Of a stretch of DNA of 64,000 bases, positions 48,890 to 59,704 are shown piece by piece. How positions within the stretch are numbered: position 1 is the first letter of the stretch; each line of letters opens with the position of its first letter. The position numbers and the translations under genes were made by a program. Under the pieces are notes generated by a model. The model ran no database searches and was not told where the DNA came from. It was given only the letters and a program-made list of their open reading frames with translations. The stretch spans positions 82,108-146,107 of the forward strand of contig MNCI01024231.1 in assembly GCA_015680685.1 (NCBI GenBank), given 5' to 3'. This DNA comes from Gnetum montanum (taxonomy: Eukaryota > Streptophyta > Gnetopsida > Gnetales > Gnetaceae).

Positions 48890-50600
48890 CTTTGGTTGTT
48901 GCCACTATGGTTGATGACTATTTGAGGCTAGTGGTATGTCCTCCTAGGATGGTACGATTAGTTGTGGGACTGTCTATAATCACCTTGTGAGAGAGGAAGT
49001 CTCCTAGACAAATGCTTTTGCACAAATTTTAGATTTAAGGCACCTACCCAATACTCCTATAGATGTAACAATAGAGGTAATTGGCCATTTGGATGGTCAT
49101 ATATGCATAGGTTTCATCCATCATCCTCGTCTATGGTGGAGTCTTTGGCCTCACTTTCATTAGCCCCTTATTTCATTTGCTGAAAAGTGTTCCTAATTGT
49201 TTCTTGGTTCCATGTCCTCTATTTATTATGATTGCCTAGCATGTGTTGCATGATCTTGTCCATGACTATCTTAATAAAAGTTGTGATGTTTTCATATATC
49301 CATTTGGAAATCCTATTAATATTTTCTTCTAAATCATTAGTAGATTCCTTTATTGGGAAAGTCTATTGTAGAATCACCCTATCAAGAGTAGTTTCATTCT
49401 CCTTACCATAAAATTGGACCTCCTTTTACTGAAGAGTTGGGTCCCATTGATATTTCTGGAAATTCTCCCATTTTCATATCTCTCCTTCTTCTTTTACCAC
49501 ATTCTTATTATCTCTTTGATCTAATGAGCTTAAAGCTCATAGAATTTCCCTAGGGCATACATCCCAAGGGTTTCCCATGTTTCATTACAAAGCCCATCTA
49601 CGATGTGGAAAAGTTATCTTTCCTCAGAGAAACCATGGACTAGGCATCTATTTAGTAAATTATAATATCTATCTAAGGCCATGTCCAAGGGTTCATGTTC
49701 TTGCTTCCCCTCTTGGATTTGTCTCCTCATATTGGACACTCTGGCATAGGTTTGGTATTTCTGATTGAAAAGTTCCAGCATTGTAGACCATCATCAGATT
49801 GAATTTGGTTTCAACAATTGATACCACACTTTGGCTCTATTAATTAGTGTCCTAGAAAAGAGCTTAAGCTTTTTTCATCAACTTTCAATGTTGTAATAAG
49901 CACATGCATCATGGAAGGCTTGTAAATGTTGTTGCAAATCTGAATCATAGCCTCCTGCAAAATTAGGAATATTGTTCATGTCAAGCTTAGGTATATGATT
50001 CGCTTTGCAATGCCTGTGAGATATCTTAATGGCCTCTATGATATGCATTAGGATCTTAGTGGTCAACAAGGGTACATTTTCATCAAACAAATTATGAGGG
50101 AAATTCCTATGTTCTTGCTGACCTCTTTAACTTTTCCCATGGGTTTGATTCTGATTTTTAGTATAACCCTTTAATGGAGCTCTATCTCTATACCTGTGTT
50201 CATATTCACTAGAACTAGATGTTTAAGGGCAAGAGGAAGATGATGAATTGAAAGAATTATCATGGCTTCTATGGTGTTTCTCAGGGTCCTTTAATCTATC
50301 ATTTCTAGTTTTCAAGAAGGTCTTAGGCATTGAGGTTCCCCTAGTTCAGGACTTACATCATCTCCTCCAAAATTATCTACCTTAGGTCAATGTAGTATTT
50401 GAGTGTCATTAGAGTGATCATGATCATAAGAAATTGCTACATAAGGTTGATCACTCCAATCTTCTTCATCATATATCTCATTATTTCTCCAATGAATGTG
50501 TTCACTATACAATGCATTATCACTTCCATGTGGGAGAGGCATTGTGCTTGATTTATGGTCTATGTGAGTTAATATTTTTCAAAAAAGATATATTGTTAAT
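48890..50600 (-). pseudogene. Gag of element D
   Basis: The stretch 49878-50090 carries the conserved gag core LDMNNIPNFAGGY, then FHDACAYYNI, as in 41095-41200. The Q/P-rich end lies near 48890-48960 and contains the same CATGGGGGA word as other gag ends. It lies directly after the primer site. Stops and frame changes are frequent. Confidence 0.8.
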
Positions 50601-50650
50601 GCCTTTATAGTGATCTTGTATAATATAACTAATCTAGATAACTAACACCA

Positions 50651-50668
50651 TCCTCGGTAATAGTACCA
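50651..50668 (-). other. Primer binding site of element D (tRNA-Asp type)
   Basis: The - strand reads TGGTACTATTACCGAGGA. By hand count 11 of 17 positions match the tRNA-Asp complement, with six C to T or G to A differences. Confidence 0.75.
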
Positions 50669-50669
50669 A

Positions 50670-51552
50670 TGATGAGTGACAAGGTGCCCCTACACGCAAC
50701 CATACAAATCACAAGAATTCATGCAGGATCTAGTCAAATTCCATGGATGGGACTAGTTGTGGCATGTAGATCGTTATGCTTTGATCATAGTTTTCTATCT
50801 TCCCACTTGGACAAGTGGTAGCTTTGTTACATATGATTTAGTCCAAAGTAAGGCATATGATGTTTTTCCTAATTCTACACTACTCCTGATGACAATAAAG
50901 AGATGAATTAATTAAACTAATGAATGCTCGAAAAAAAGATCTAAAATAGCCTATGGGCTATGAGTATCTGCTCTTAATCATTAGTACATGTCTTGGACTT
51001 CATGAGGCTCCTTTTGGAATTTTCAAGTGTACATCACTGGTTGTGCCAAACGATACATCTCTAGATTGCCAACAATCTACACTTAAACGTTCGTGATTAA
51101 GGCATACACATTCTACTTAATAATAGGAATAGTAAATAACAATAAATGGAAATGTTTAACTAAAAAAAGTAATAAATAATTAATAATTAAAATAAATAAT
51201 AATCTAAATGGATGCTGCAATGATGGAAGTAATCTCAATCTGTATTACCAGTCATGTAACGTGTCCAAGTACATCACACTCAAACAAAGGTGTTGTATGA
51301 TTACAAACATCACTTTGCAGGCATGCACTAAAAATAAAAGACTTTAAAGAGAAGAAACTAAAAACTAAACTATCTACTTGACTTCCCACTTCCTTTTTCA
51401 TCCAAGTGCCCCAGCACCATATTTATAGGTAGCATCTAGATGAGGTGATGTCGGGTATACGACATTGCTTATTGGCTCCAACATTACGTATGCGACGCCA
51501 AAGCTCTAACATTGCATATCCAACATCAAGGTCATTATATGATGACTCATGA
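50670..51552 (-). repeat. 5' LTR of element D
   Basis: It runs TGATGAGTGACAAGG to GATGACTCATGA, 883 bp, and matches 42335-43227. The terminal TG on the - strand has become TC. A - strand TATA box (CCTATAAATATGG) lies at about 51415-51427. Confidence 0.88.
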
Positions 51553-51979
51553 AAGCCCAATCTCCAAGAGGGTAATCCCCATTTTCTTATTACCTTTCTC
51601 ATCTTTCTACACATGTCCCTCTACCCTCAACTCAATTACCACTTGGTCATATCATGAACTAATTGATATTGATCCATGGATATGCCAGCACCCCATATAT
51701 ATAGATGTCTTCATGAAGCGAAAGAGGCAATTGTAGCAATGGTTGAACTACAAATTGAAGCATATCATCAAAAACAAGATTGAAAAACTCCTCAAGATAG
51801 GGTTCATCTATCCCATTGTAGATAACAAGTGGGTTAGCCCACTTGTGATAGTACCAAAAAAAGGTGGCAAGTGGAGGGTTTGTATTGACTTCAAGTTATT
51901 GAACATGATGACATACAAACATCATTTTCCATTACCATTTGTGAATCAAGTGTTGAACATCATCTTTGGGCATTATTAT
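51553..51979 (+). pseudogene. Third Athila-like unit resumed: gag tail joined to RT start
   Basis: After the AAGCC duplication the gag tail continues (compare 30734-30830) and then jumps to the start of RT (compare 31955), with the protease part missing. RT reads IEKLLKIGFIYPIVDNKW and then VPKKGGKWRVCIDFKLLN. The Tat-like LTR cuts it at 51979. The joint lies near ACCACTTGGTCATATCATG at about 51640. Confidence 0.86.
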
Positions 51980-52644
51980 TGTAGTGACCAAAAACTTCAA
52001 TGGCTGGAAACACCGAGAGGTCATCGGTCGGACAATTTTAACCCCGGATCCGCACGAGGGTCGTGCTGGATAAAAATGAAACAGAGTGCCTTGAACAGTC
52101 TCATCAATCAGATAAGGACTTAATTGGTGGCACTAAACCTTTTGCAAATGTGTACTTTTAAAAAAAAATTATAACATAAAATATTGATTATTATATGCGA
52201 GGAAACAAAAACGATGTAAAATGCAATGATATGTAAGAAAATGAAGTAAACTGAAGTTAAGGAATGCACTACTTTGAGATTATAACTTTACTTCATCAAG
52301 GTGGATACAATCGGTTGCGTGATGCTGGGAGGCACAAAGATCCCAAAAGTAACCAAAGACATTCAAAGTAAGCAAACTGTATGCTTGAGCATGGTTTCAA
52401 GAGCTAACAATGCACAATTCTACGAAAGAAATAGAAAAGAGCTAATAGAATGCCAAACAGGAATGCTAACTGTTTGGGTTTTTTCATCTCAAGAATGTTT
52501 ACAATGCTCATGATTGCCAAATTGATTCTTGCCAAGCCAAATTTTTGCCAAACTTGCCAGCAATTTTTGCCAACTTGCAAATTTTTGCCAACCAGTTTAC
52601 CCTTTGAATTGCAAATTTTCCAACCCTTTGAGCATTTCTCATTA

Positions 52645-52658
52645 GGGTATTTATAGTG
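52645..52658 (-). promoter_or_regulatory. TATA box in the Tat-like LTR
   Basis: The - strand reads CACTATAAATACCC. It separates a U3 of about 1.2 kb from about 0.65 kb of R plus U5. Confidence 0.55.
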
Positions 52659-52844
52659 CTAGGAGCATGCAAGAAATTTGGTTTGGACGCCACATGCCCT
52701 AGATCCACAAGGTGTTCATGTGTCCATGCTGCATGGACATGCAAAGCTAATTGATTGATGAGCCTGCCACACTGCAATCGCATTGTCAAAATTGGAGGTA
52801 CTGAGGTCAGGTGTGCCAACGATGCAAATAAGGAGTTAAGCACA

Positions 52845-53595
52845 CCGATGTAGCGTAGCCGCCTGCTACACTATGGAGCATAGCATGTTTGGCGTAGCAT
52901 AGCTTCCTGCTACGCTATGCTATGCCCTATTGCCTGTTATGCTATTTTACATCGTGGAGAGTAGCATCTTGGCGTAGCATATCTACTTGCTACGCTAGGT
53001 AGCGTAGCATAGCATAGCCACTATTTTGAAGAAGAAATCTGTGTTGGAGTTAATTGCAAGTGTTGGAAGCCTTTGAAGTATGTTGACTATTTCTGCATGT
53101 TTGCTACGCTATGCTACATTATGTAGCGTAGCATAGCGTAGAAGCTGGCCTTAACTGCAATTCACATTACAAACGTTTGTCTGAAGATCATGTTGAACAT
53201 CTGCAACCTTTGCTCTTTGTGACATGAAGCTTGTAAACTTGCTGATCCTACATTTCTGAGATGCCTGTCATCATTCTTGCATCATCACTACATTGTTCTA
53301 TGCTACATAGTGTAGCATACCGTAGCAGCCGACATAGCCTACTCTTTTGCTACTTAATCGACTACTTTTCCAATGAAAGGTGTTTTGCTGAAAGACTTGA
53401 AGTTGAGTGAAGTAACTATTTTTTGAAAGTTCAGGGGTGCTTGCTAAGTGTAATTAAAATCACTAAGTAAGTTGGGCCTTTCTGTCTTACTTTTGCTACG
53501 CTATGCTACGTTGCGTAGTGTAGCATAGCGTAGCACTTAATCCTGCAACTGTCTTCTTAGGCTTGCTACGCAACATAGTGTAGAGTAGCGTAATA
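52845..53595. repeat. Palindromic GTAGC/GCTAC array in the Tat-like LTR
   Basis: Words built from GCTACGCTATGCTAC and its complement occur in at least five clusters (52849-53021, 53103-53141, 53296-53330, 53495-53534, 53562-53595). At 53495-53509 and 53520-53534 they form a perfect 15 bp stem with a 10-base loop; a 14 bp stem lies at 53103-53141. All lie in U3, upstream of the TATA box. Confidence 0.8.
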
Positions 53596-53869
53596 AACTT
53601 CTTGACTAGAAAATTTGTCAGACTATTTTGTATAGCCTAAGCATTACTGACAAACCCACGCATCATTTCTGAGTAGACTGTCAGCTGGATGAACCACCCA
53701 GGTGGGTAGGCCATAGAGTCCGTTGGACCTATCAACACTAGATGTAGAAAATTTGCTGAACTGGATAATCTAAACTTAGAGCATATATTTCTTGCCAAAG
53801 TGACATGAAACTACCTGAATTCCAAGGACCTGGTGAAGCAAGAATGCCTTGAAAATTTAGGGTGTTTCA

Positions 53870-53882
53870 TTGGCCCCTCTTT
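53870..53882 (-). other. Polypurine tract of the Tat-like element
   Basis: The - strand reads AAAGAGGGGCCAA immediately before TGAAACACCC. Confidence 0.65.
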
Positions 53883-55224
53883 GTAGACGTCTGGAGGATG
53901 GACCCAAGAGACGCCAACAAAGAATACAAAACACCATGGAAGAAAAAATGCTAATAGTATTCTTTGATGATCACTAAGATGTTGCTCAGCTATGCTTGAG
54001 AGTGTCACATTGGTTTTGTGGGGGAGAGGGAAGGACTAAGCGGAGAGGGAAGGTGGTTCAAGAAATTGGTAAAGATGAAACTTAGCAGAATACCTCATCG
54101 GAGTGCTTGTGAGGGAGTTGTTTGCATGGTCATCTTTGATTTTACTGACCTTTAACCCCTCATCGAAATGTTTAGAGAGGGTAATTGTGAAATAGCTTAT
54201 GTGCCATTTGTTTTAGGTATGCTTTTTTTTTGCGCATGACCTTTTGCTCTCTTACGATTTTGCCTTTGCTATTTTTCCTTTTACATTTGCAAACAACCTT
54301 GTCGCAGGATAGGTGTTCTTTTCCCAGGATGAGTTGTGTTACATCCACATGAGGCTTTAACCTGCCTACAGATGCTTCCCATGCTACGAGATATGTTACG
54401 CATGTCATGGACTTTGTGGTTGAGCATATGGGAAGGCTTGACAAGCATTGGGAAAAGCTTGTAAAAGAAGGGAGAGAGTGGAAATTGCAGGTGAAAGGAT
54501 TGAGGTAAAGGGGGTTTAAGGGGAAGGATAGGATGTGCACTCTGAGGTAGCCAAGCTAATCAAGACAAACATCTTGTAACGTTGTAGCATTTGCTACTGT
54601 GGCAAGACACATCTTCAACCGACACCCCTTTGGTCTACTACCTGAATTCCAAGGACCTGGAGAATGCAAAGCTCTTGCTATGGAAGCTATTGGAGCAACT
54701 GATGTTGTTGTTGAGACATGCAACGTTCATACTAGAAAGGCCAACAGTGGCCTTGGTAGTATCACCGTGGAGGAGCTAGCATCAAGGAGGCTAGGAGTTG
54801 CTATGAATGTGGATGCTCAGTAATCCCTGCCGAAGGCAAGAATTCTCAGTTTAGCTATGAGATTGGCTATCCAATAGCTAAATTTCTCTTAAGCTCAAAT
54901 GCTAGGAAGGGCTGGAGGTTAACAATATTGTGGTTAGGCCACAATACTGCTGGAACTCCAGCAACAGGCATTGACTAGGGAAGCTACTACCAGGGCAATG
55001 AGGCATGGTGGCAATAGGTCTAAAGGGTTAACATGATGTCGTATGACATCTCTGGAGGATCAACAAGATGTCAAGAGTAGTGGTGCTACATATGTTCTAG
55101 AGGATGTTTCCATGGCATCGTGAACTGCATTCTAGAACTGCAATGTCCCACCCCGTGTAGGCACTATGCATGCTCGCTTGTTGTGTGCTGGTGTAGATGC
55201 CTGCAGGGGAGACGCTGCAAAATC
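53883..55224. other. 3' internal region of the Tat-like element, no recognised gene
   Basis: Two + strand frames at 54591-54823 are open for 60-74 codons but match nothing I know. A 23 bp word, CTACCTGAATTCCAAGGACC plus TGG, at 54638-54660 is also present at 53811-53833 near the outer end of the LTR. Antisense ORFs are known in this position in some Tat-lineage elements, but I cannot show one here. Confidence 0.45.
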
Positions 55225-55600
55225 ATTTTAAGGTCCTGGTAGACCATGATGTGCTGGTTTAAGGTCCTAGTAGACCGTTGTGCTAGTTTAAGCTCCTAGC
55301 AGGTCGCTGTGCTAGTTTAAGATCCTAGCAAACCTTATGTGCTAGTTTAATGTCATAGTGAATGGTCGCTGTGCTAGTTTAAGGTCCTAGTAGACCGTCT
55401 GTGCCAGTTTATAGTCATAAATAAATATTTGTGCTAGTTTATAGTCATAGCAGACTATTTGTTCTAGTTCTACATCGTAGCAGATGTTGGTGATGTTTTG
55501 CCAGTTTAATGTCTTAACGGATGTTTGCTCACCTTTGCTAGTTTTACATCATACAGGATGTTTGTTTGCTAGTTTTATGTCGTAGCAGACGAGCTTACCA
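55225..55600. repeat. Short tandem repeat array, copy 1 (3' of pol)
   Basis: About ten degenerate units of 28-40 bp built on GTGCTAGTTTAAGGTCCTAG followed by a TAGACC-like word. Units diverge toward the right (TTTTATGTCGTAGCAGAC). Confidence 0.82.
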
Positions 55601-55614
55601 TGTTCATGCTTTAG

Positions 55615-58600
55615 ACATAATATGGCTTGACATATGAGTGATTCACCAGATTTTCAAACTCGTTGTCGTCCATGTCTACCAACTTGAAGGCCCTATTCCC
55701 AAAGGCTTTTATGACCATGTATGGACCTTCCCAGTTTGTTGAGAATTTGTTCATATGCTCACGGACAGCCTTGAGAATGAGGTCTCCCTTCTGTATTGGC
55801 CGTTGATGCGGATTTGCATGATGTTTTTGTCATTGCTTATTTTGATAATGCTCTATGTGACCCAATATTTGTGCATGTTTCTCCTCTATCGAGTCGAGGT
55901 CAATGACCCTTGACTCATTATTTTGGGCTTCACTCACAACATTTGATAAGATCATCTAGAGTGATGGAACCTGTAACTCAAGACGTAACACCGCTTCAGA
56001 TTCATAAACAAGACTATAAGGTGTCTTAGCTATTGCAGTCTTGCATGTCGTCCTATAAGCCCACAACATATAGAGGATTTACTCATGCCATCACCTCTTT
56101 CTCTTGTTAAGAATTCTTTTCAGCAAGTTGATGATGGAATTATTTGTAGCCTCTTCTTGTCTATTCGCCTATGGGTAATATGGTGAGGAGAATGATTTTC
56201 TGATGCCAAGATTGCTGTAGAAGGCTCGAGTTTCTATACTAATGAACTGTGGCCCATTATCGGTCACAATAGTCATGGGAAGCCCAAACCTTTTCACGAT
56301 GTTGTACAAGATAAAATGGAAAATCTATTGAGATGTAGTCTTCCTCAGGGGGATAGCCTCTACCCACTTAGTAAAATACTCAGTGGCAATGATGATGAAG
56401 CTATGACCTGTAATCTATGTCAGATGTAGCTCTGTAGGTGAACCATGTATGAGATTTGCATATCATTAGCACGTATCACATGTCTTAACTTTGGCTAGGT
56501 AATCATGCTCCATGTGAGGCCAATAGTACCCTAGACATCTAATTTTTGTAGCCATAGCCCTAGGTGCTATGTGTCCACCACACAGTCCCTTATGTACTTC
56601 ATTAATCACCTTCTACACTTGCTCCTCATTTACGCATTCTAGCAATATCCTGTCATAGGAGCATTTTCATAGGGCATTGTCTTCCATGAGCACATGTTGC
56701 TGAGCATGCTTACGAATCGCATCTCTCTGAGCAGGTGTCAATCCTCTTGGGGGCTCACCATGTTGCAGGTAGGCTTTAATGTTGGCATACCACTCCTGGG
56801 TAGCCACAGCGCTAACAGAGGCTACATGTCCCACCTGAGTGATAGGCTCAGTACACTCAATAATCAAGGTTGGAAAACTTGCAAATAGGTGTGATGGAAT
56901 ATTTAATGCTAGGGTGTCCAAGGTGTCTACTACAATGTTTTCATTGCATGGCATGTGTTGCATGTTTGTAGTTACAAACTGTTTGAGTAGGCTTTTTGCT
57001 AAGTCTCAATAGGGTTGCAGGTGTGTATCTTTGCAGCCGTAGACCTGGGTGATTTGATTCACAACTAACTGTAAATCTCCACGAATTGCCAAGTGTTGTA
57101 TGCTTAATGCTTGGGCAGTTGAAGATCCCTAAGTAACCCCTTGTACTCTGCCACGTTGTTTGTACAAGGGAACACAAAACGATAAGCTAAAGGATGCATT
57201 TCCCTAGAGGGGAACGAAATGACAGCAGCCACACTACCCCCTTGTGCGGTTGAGGCACCGTTAAAATGCAAAGTAGCTTCAAGATGTGATGGAATAGCGT
57301 TGATAGTGCAAACATGCTCATCTTGGAATTCAGGATCTATGATCCCCTAATTATTGATGGGTGAGGTCGTAAGTTGCATTGCTATGGCTTGACCTTTCGT
57401 TGATGATTGGCTCACATAATGCAAATCGAATTCTGTTGTTATTGCTTTCCACCATGCTATCCTACTACTTTCGTACAAATTTTTTGTGATAGCCTAGAGT
57501 ATATTGCTCTTGCAAATAATGTTAATTTTTCTACAAAATAGGTAGTGTCTCCACTTCTTCAATGTAAACACTAAGGTAAGGCAGTTTCTCTCCACCTCAT
57601 TGTATTTTGCTTCATATGCTATTAGTGCATGACTTAGGTAGTACACTGGTATCTCAGAACTGTCATCCCGTTTCTGACATAACAGTGTCGCGATAGACGT
57701 GTTTGAGGTGGCAAGATAGATGAAGAAATGCTTGTCCCTTTGTGGTGGGTAAATAGTTGGGAGGTGCTAGAGGTCTTTCTTCAGATGATCGAAGGCTTGT
57801 TGGCACTATGATATCCATTTGAAGTTAACCCCTTTCTTTAGTATATGTTGTATGGGGTGTAACTTGTTGGTCAACTTTGCTATAAACCTTCTGATGAATG
57901 GTACTCTACCTTGTAACCCACACAGTTCTTTAAGGTTTGTAGGAGGTGCCAAGTTGACGATGGCCTTAACGTTATCAGGGTCCACTCGTATTTCGACCTT
58001 CGATACCACAAACCCTAATATGCATCTGGTTCTCACCCCGAAGACACATGTTTTAGGATTGAGGCATAAGTCATGCATTTGACAACACTTGAGGACTACA
58101 CCTAGATCATTAGAATGATCAACGGCTTCTTTAGATTTCACCGCTATGTCATCCACATAGTCGTTCAACGTTTCTAAGATGTACTCACTAAAGATGTAAG
58201 TCATGGCTCGCTGGTAGGTTGCTCTGGTGTTCTTGAGCTCGAAAGGCATCATAGTGTAACAAAAGGTACCCCATGGGGTCTTGAAGGTTGTTGTTAGCTA
58301 ATGCTCTAGGTTAATGCAAATTTGGTTGTAGCCGAAGAAACTATCCGTGAAGGATAACAGAGCATGACCATCCATAGTGTCAATGAGTTGATCGATGCTC
58401 AAAAATGGGAAATCATCTTTGATCGTTACCTTATTCAGATCCCAAAAGTCTATACAGATTCACATTCCTCCCATTTTCTTAGAAACTACAACAATGTTGG
58501 ACACCCATTATGAGTAGTCAACTGTCTGGATGAAACTAGCCTGGTATAGCTTGGTGATTTTATCCCGTACGACCAATGCAATCTATGGTTTAACCTTACA

Positions 58601-58960
58601 AGCCTATTGCTTAACTACTTTCATGTGTAGGTCTAAGACGATGTTGTGCTATATCAGTCTCAGATCTAAACCTGACATGTCGTTGTAATACCATGCAAAG
58701 ATTTCAATGTTATCTTGTAGAATTTTGGCTACATCTTTGTGCGTCTGTGAATCTAGGAGGGAACTAAGTTTCAACATATTTAACTCCCCCCTAGATGTGG
58801 TCACAAGCGTTTCGATGAGAGGATCCTCAGTTACATCCTCGGCCTCTAAATCTAAGGTTTGGACCAGATGCTCAGGCAAGTCTAGGGATGTTTCTAAGGA
58901 TGCTACGGTGCTAACTATGGGTGATTCCTAGTCTATTAGATCTGTGTTTAGTTGTCTCAC
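55615..58960 (-). pseudogene. Tat-like Ty3/gypsy pol with two RNase H domains
   Basis: Read right to left: RT at about 57800-58640 with an intact YVDDIAVKS box near 58139-58165 (open stretch 57806-58252), a first RNase H at about 57300-57790, a second RNase H of the archaeal type at about 56900-57200 with NNVAEYKGLL and GDLQLVVNQI, the connecting part 56667-56963 with HMPCNEN and LALNIPSH, and integrase at about 55620-56650 with YYWPHMEHDY, FTKWVEAIPL and VNHSYVKPYY. The second RNase H is the mark of the Tat/Ogre branch. Frameshifts between the RNase H domains and scattered stops inactivate it, but it is much less decayed than the other pol genes here. No gag or protease is visible upstream of 58960. 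Confidence 0.88.
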
Positions 58961-59099
58961 GAGCTTGCCATGTGGACCTGCTAAAGCTAAAGGCAAAATG
59001 CAATCATGATGGATTTCCATTTCACGATGAAAACTCTAGTAATCGTGCATAGTGAAAATTTGCAAAGTAGCAATGAGATGTAATCAGTAAAGTATGATA

Positions 59100-59375
59100 C
59101 AAACCTTAAAATTTTCCAGTTTAAGGTCATGAGGGACCGTTAAGACGTAAAAATGCAAAATTGTTAATGTAAAGTGCAAAACTGCTGATGTAAAAATGTG
59201 AAGCTGCTAGTTTAATGTCATTTTGGACTGCCTAGATGTAAAATGCAAAACTTCTAGTATAAAGAATGGAAAGCTGCTAGTGTAAAAATGCAAAACTACT
59301 AATGTCATTACAGACTACAAATGCGTAAAAGGTCAAAACTGCTAGTTTAAGGTCTTTTCGAACCGCTCACTAGAT
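59100..59375. repeat. Short tandem repeat array, copy 2 (5' of pol)
   Basis: Degenerate units built on CTGCTAGTTTAAGGTC and AAAATGCAAAACT. The GCTAGTTTAAGGTC core equals that of the array at 55225-55600, so pol is flanked by two arrays of one repeat family. Confidence 0.75.
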
Positions 59376-59546
59376 ATATTTGGGAAGGAAAATGGCTAGC
59401 TTGAAGCATGTCAAGGCTCTTCACCCAGGCCCATCTGTTTTAATGTGAATAGTACTACGATGTCATGGCAGGCATGCTACGTTGCACGACATACTCTGCA
59501 TTAAATGGAGAGAGAGAATGACAAGTTTCCTTTTCACCATTACTAC

Positions 59547-59557
59547 TATAAATAGGG
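59547..59557 (+). promoter_or_regulatory. TATA box of the opposite-strand gene
   Basis: TATAAATAGGG lies about 158 bp upstream of the ATG at 59705. It points away from pol. A CpG-containing stretch precedes it. Confidence 0.6.
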
Positions 59558-59704
59558 ATTAATCCTTGGTAAACTCGTCATTTTCACCATAACAATGCAG
59601 AGCCTACACTCGAAGTGCAGATCCCATTCGAAGCACAAAGCGATTATGCCAATAAAGAGCAAGGAAATTTCGACATAGCAACGAGGAAAGAGTCAACAAG
59701 CAAG

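Larger units (their letters stand above)
42335..51552 (-). mobile_element. Element D, pol-less Athila-like retrotransposon
   Basis: D is 9218 bp with LTRs at 42335-43227 and 50670-51552. On the - strand it has a primer site, gag, about 780 bp of unrelated sequence where pol should be, the conserved spacer, and an env-like ORF. Without pol it would have needed enzymes from a relative. The ORF is clearly diverged from those of the + strand array, so D belongs to a sister subfamily. Confidence 0.88.
51980..53869 (-). repeat. 3' LTR of the Tat-like element
   Basis: On the - strand it starts TGAAACACCCTAAATTTTC, directly after the purine tract AAAGAGGGGCCAA, and ends GGTCACTACA, 1890 bp. The left edge breaks the RT frame of the third Athila-like unit. 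A - strand TATA box (CACTATAAATACCC) lies at about 52645-52658. The part upstream of it carries dense GCTACGCTATGC-type palindromes. The 5' LTR is not in the window, so the target duplication cannot be checked. Confidence 0.78.

Noticed and set aside
52845-53595. CRISPR-like array of GCTACG repeats
   Set aside because: The repeats are palindromic, unevenly spaced, lie in a plant LTR and have no spacer pattern.
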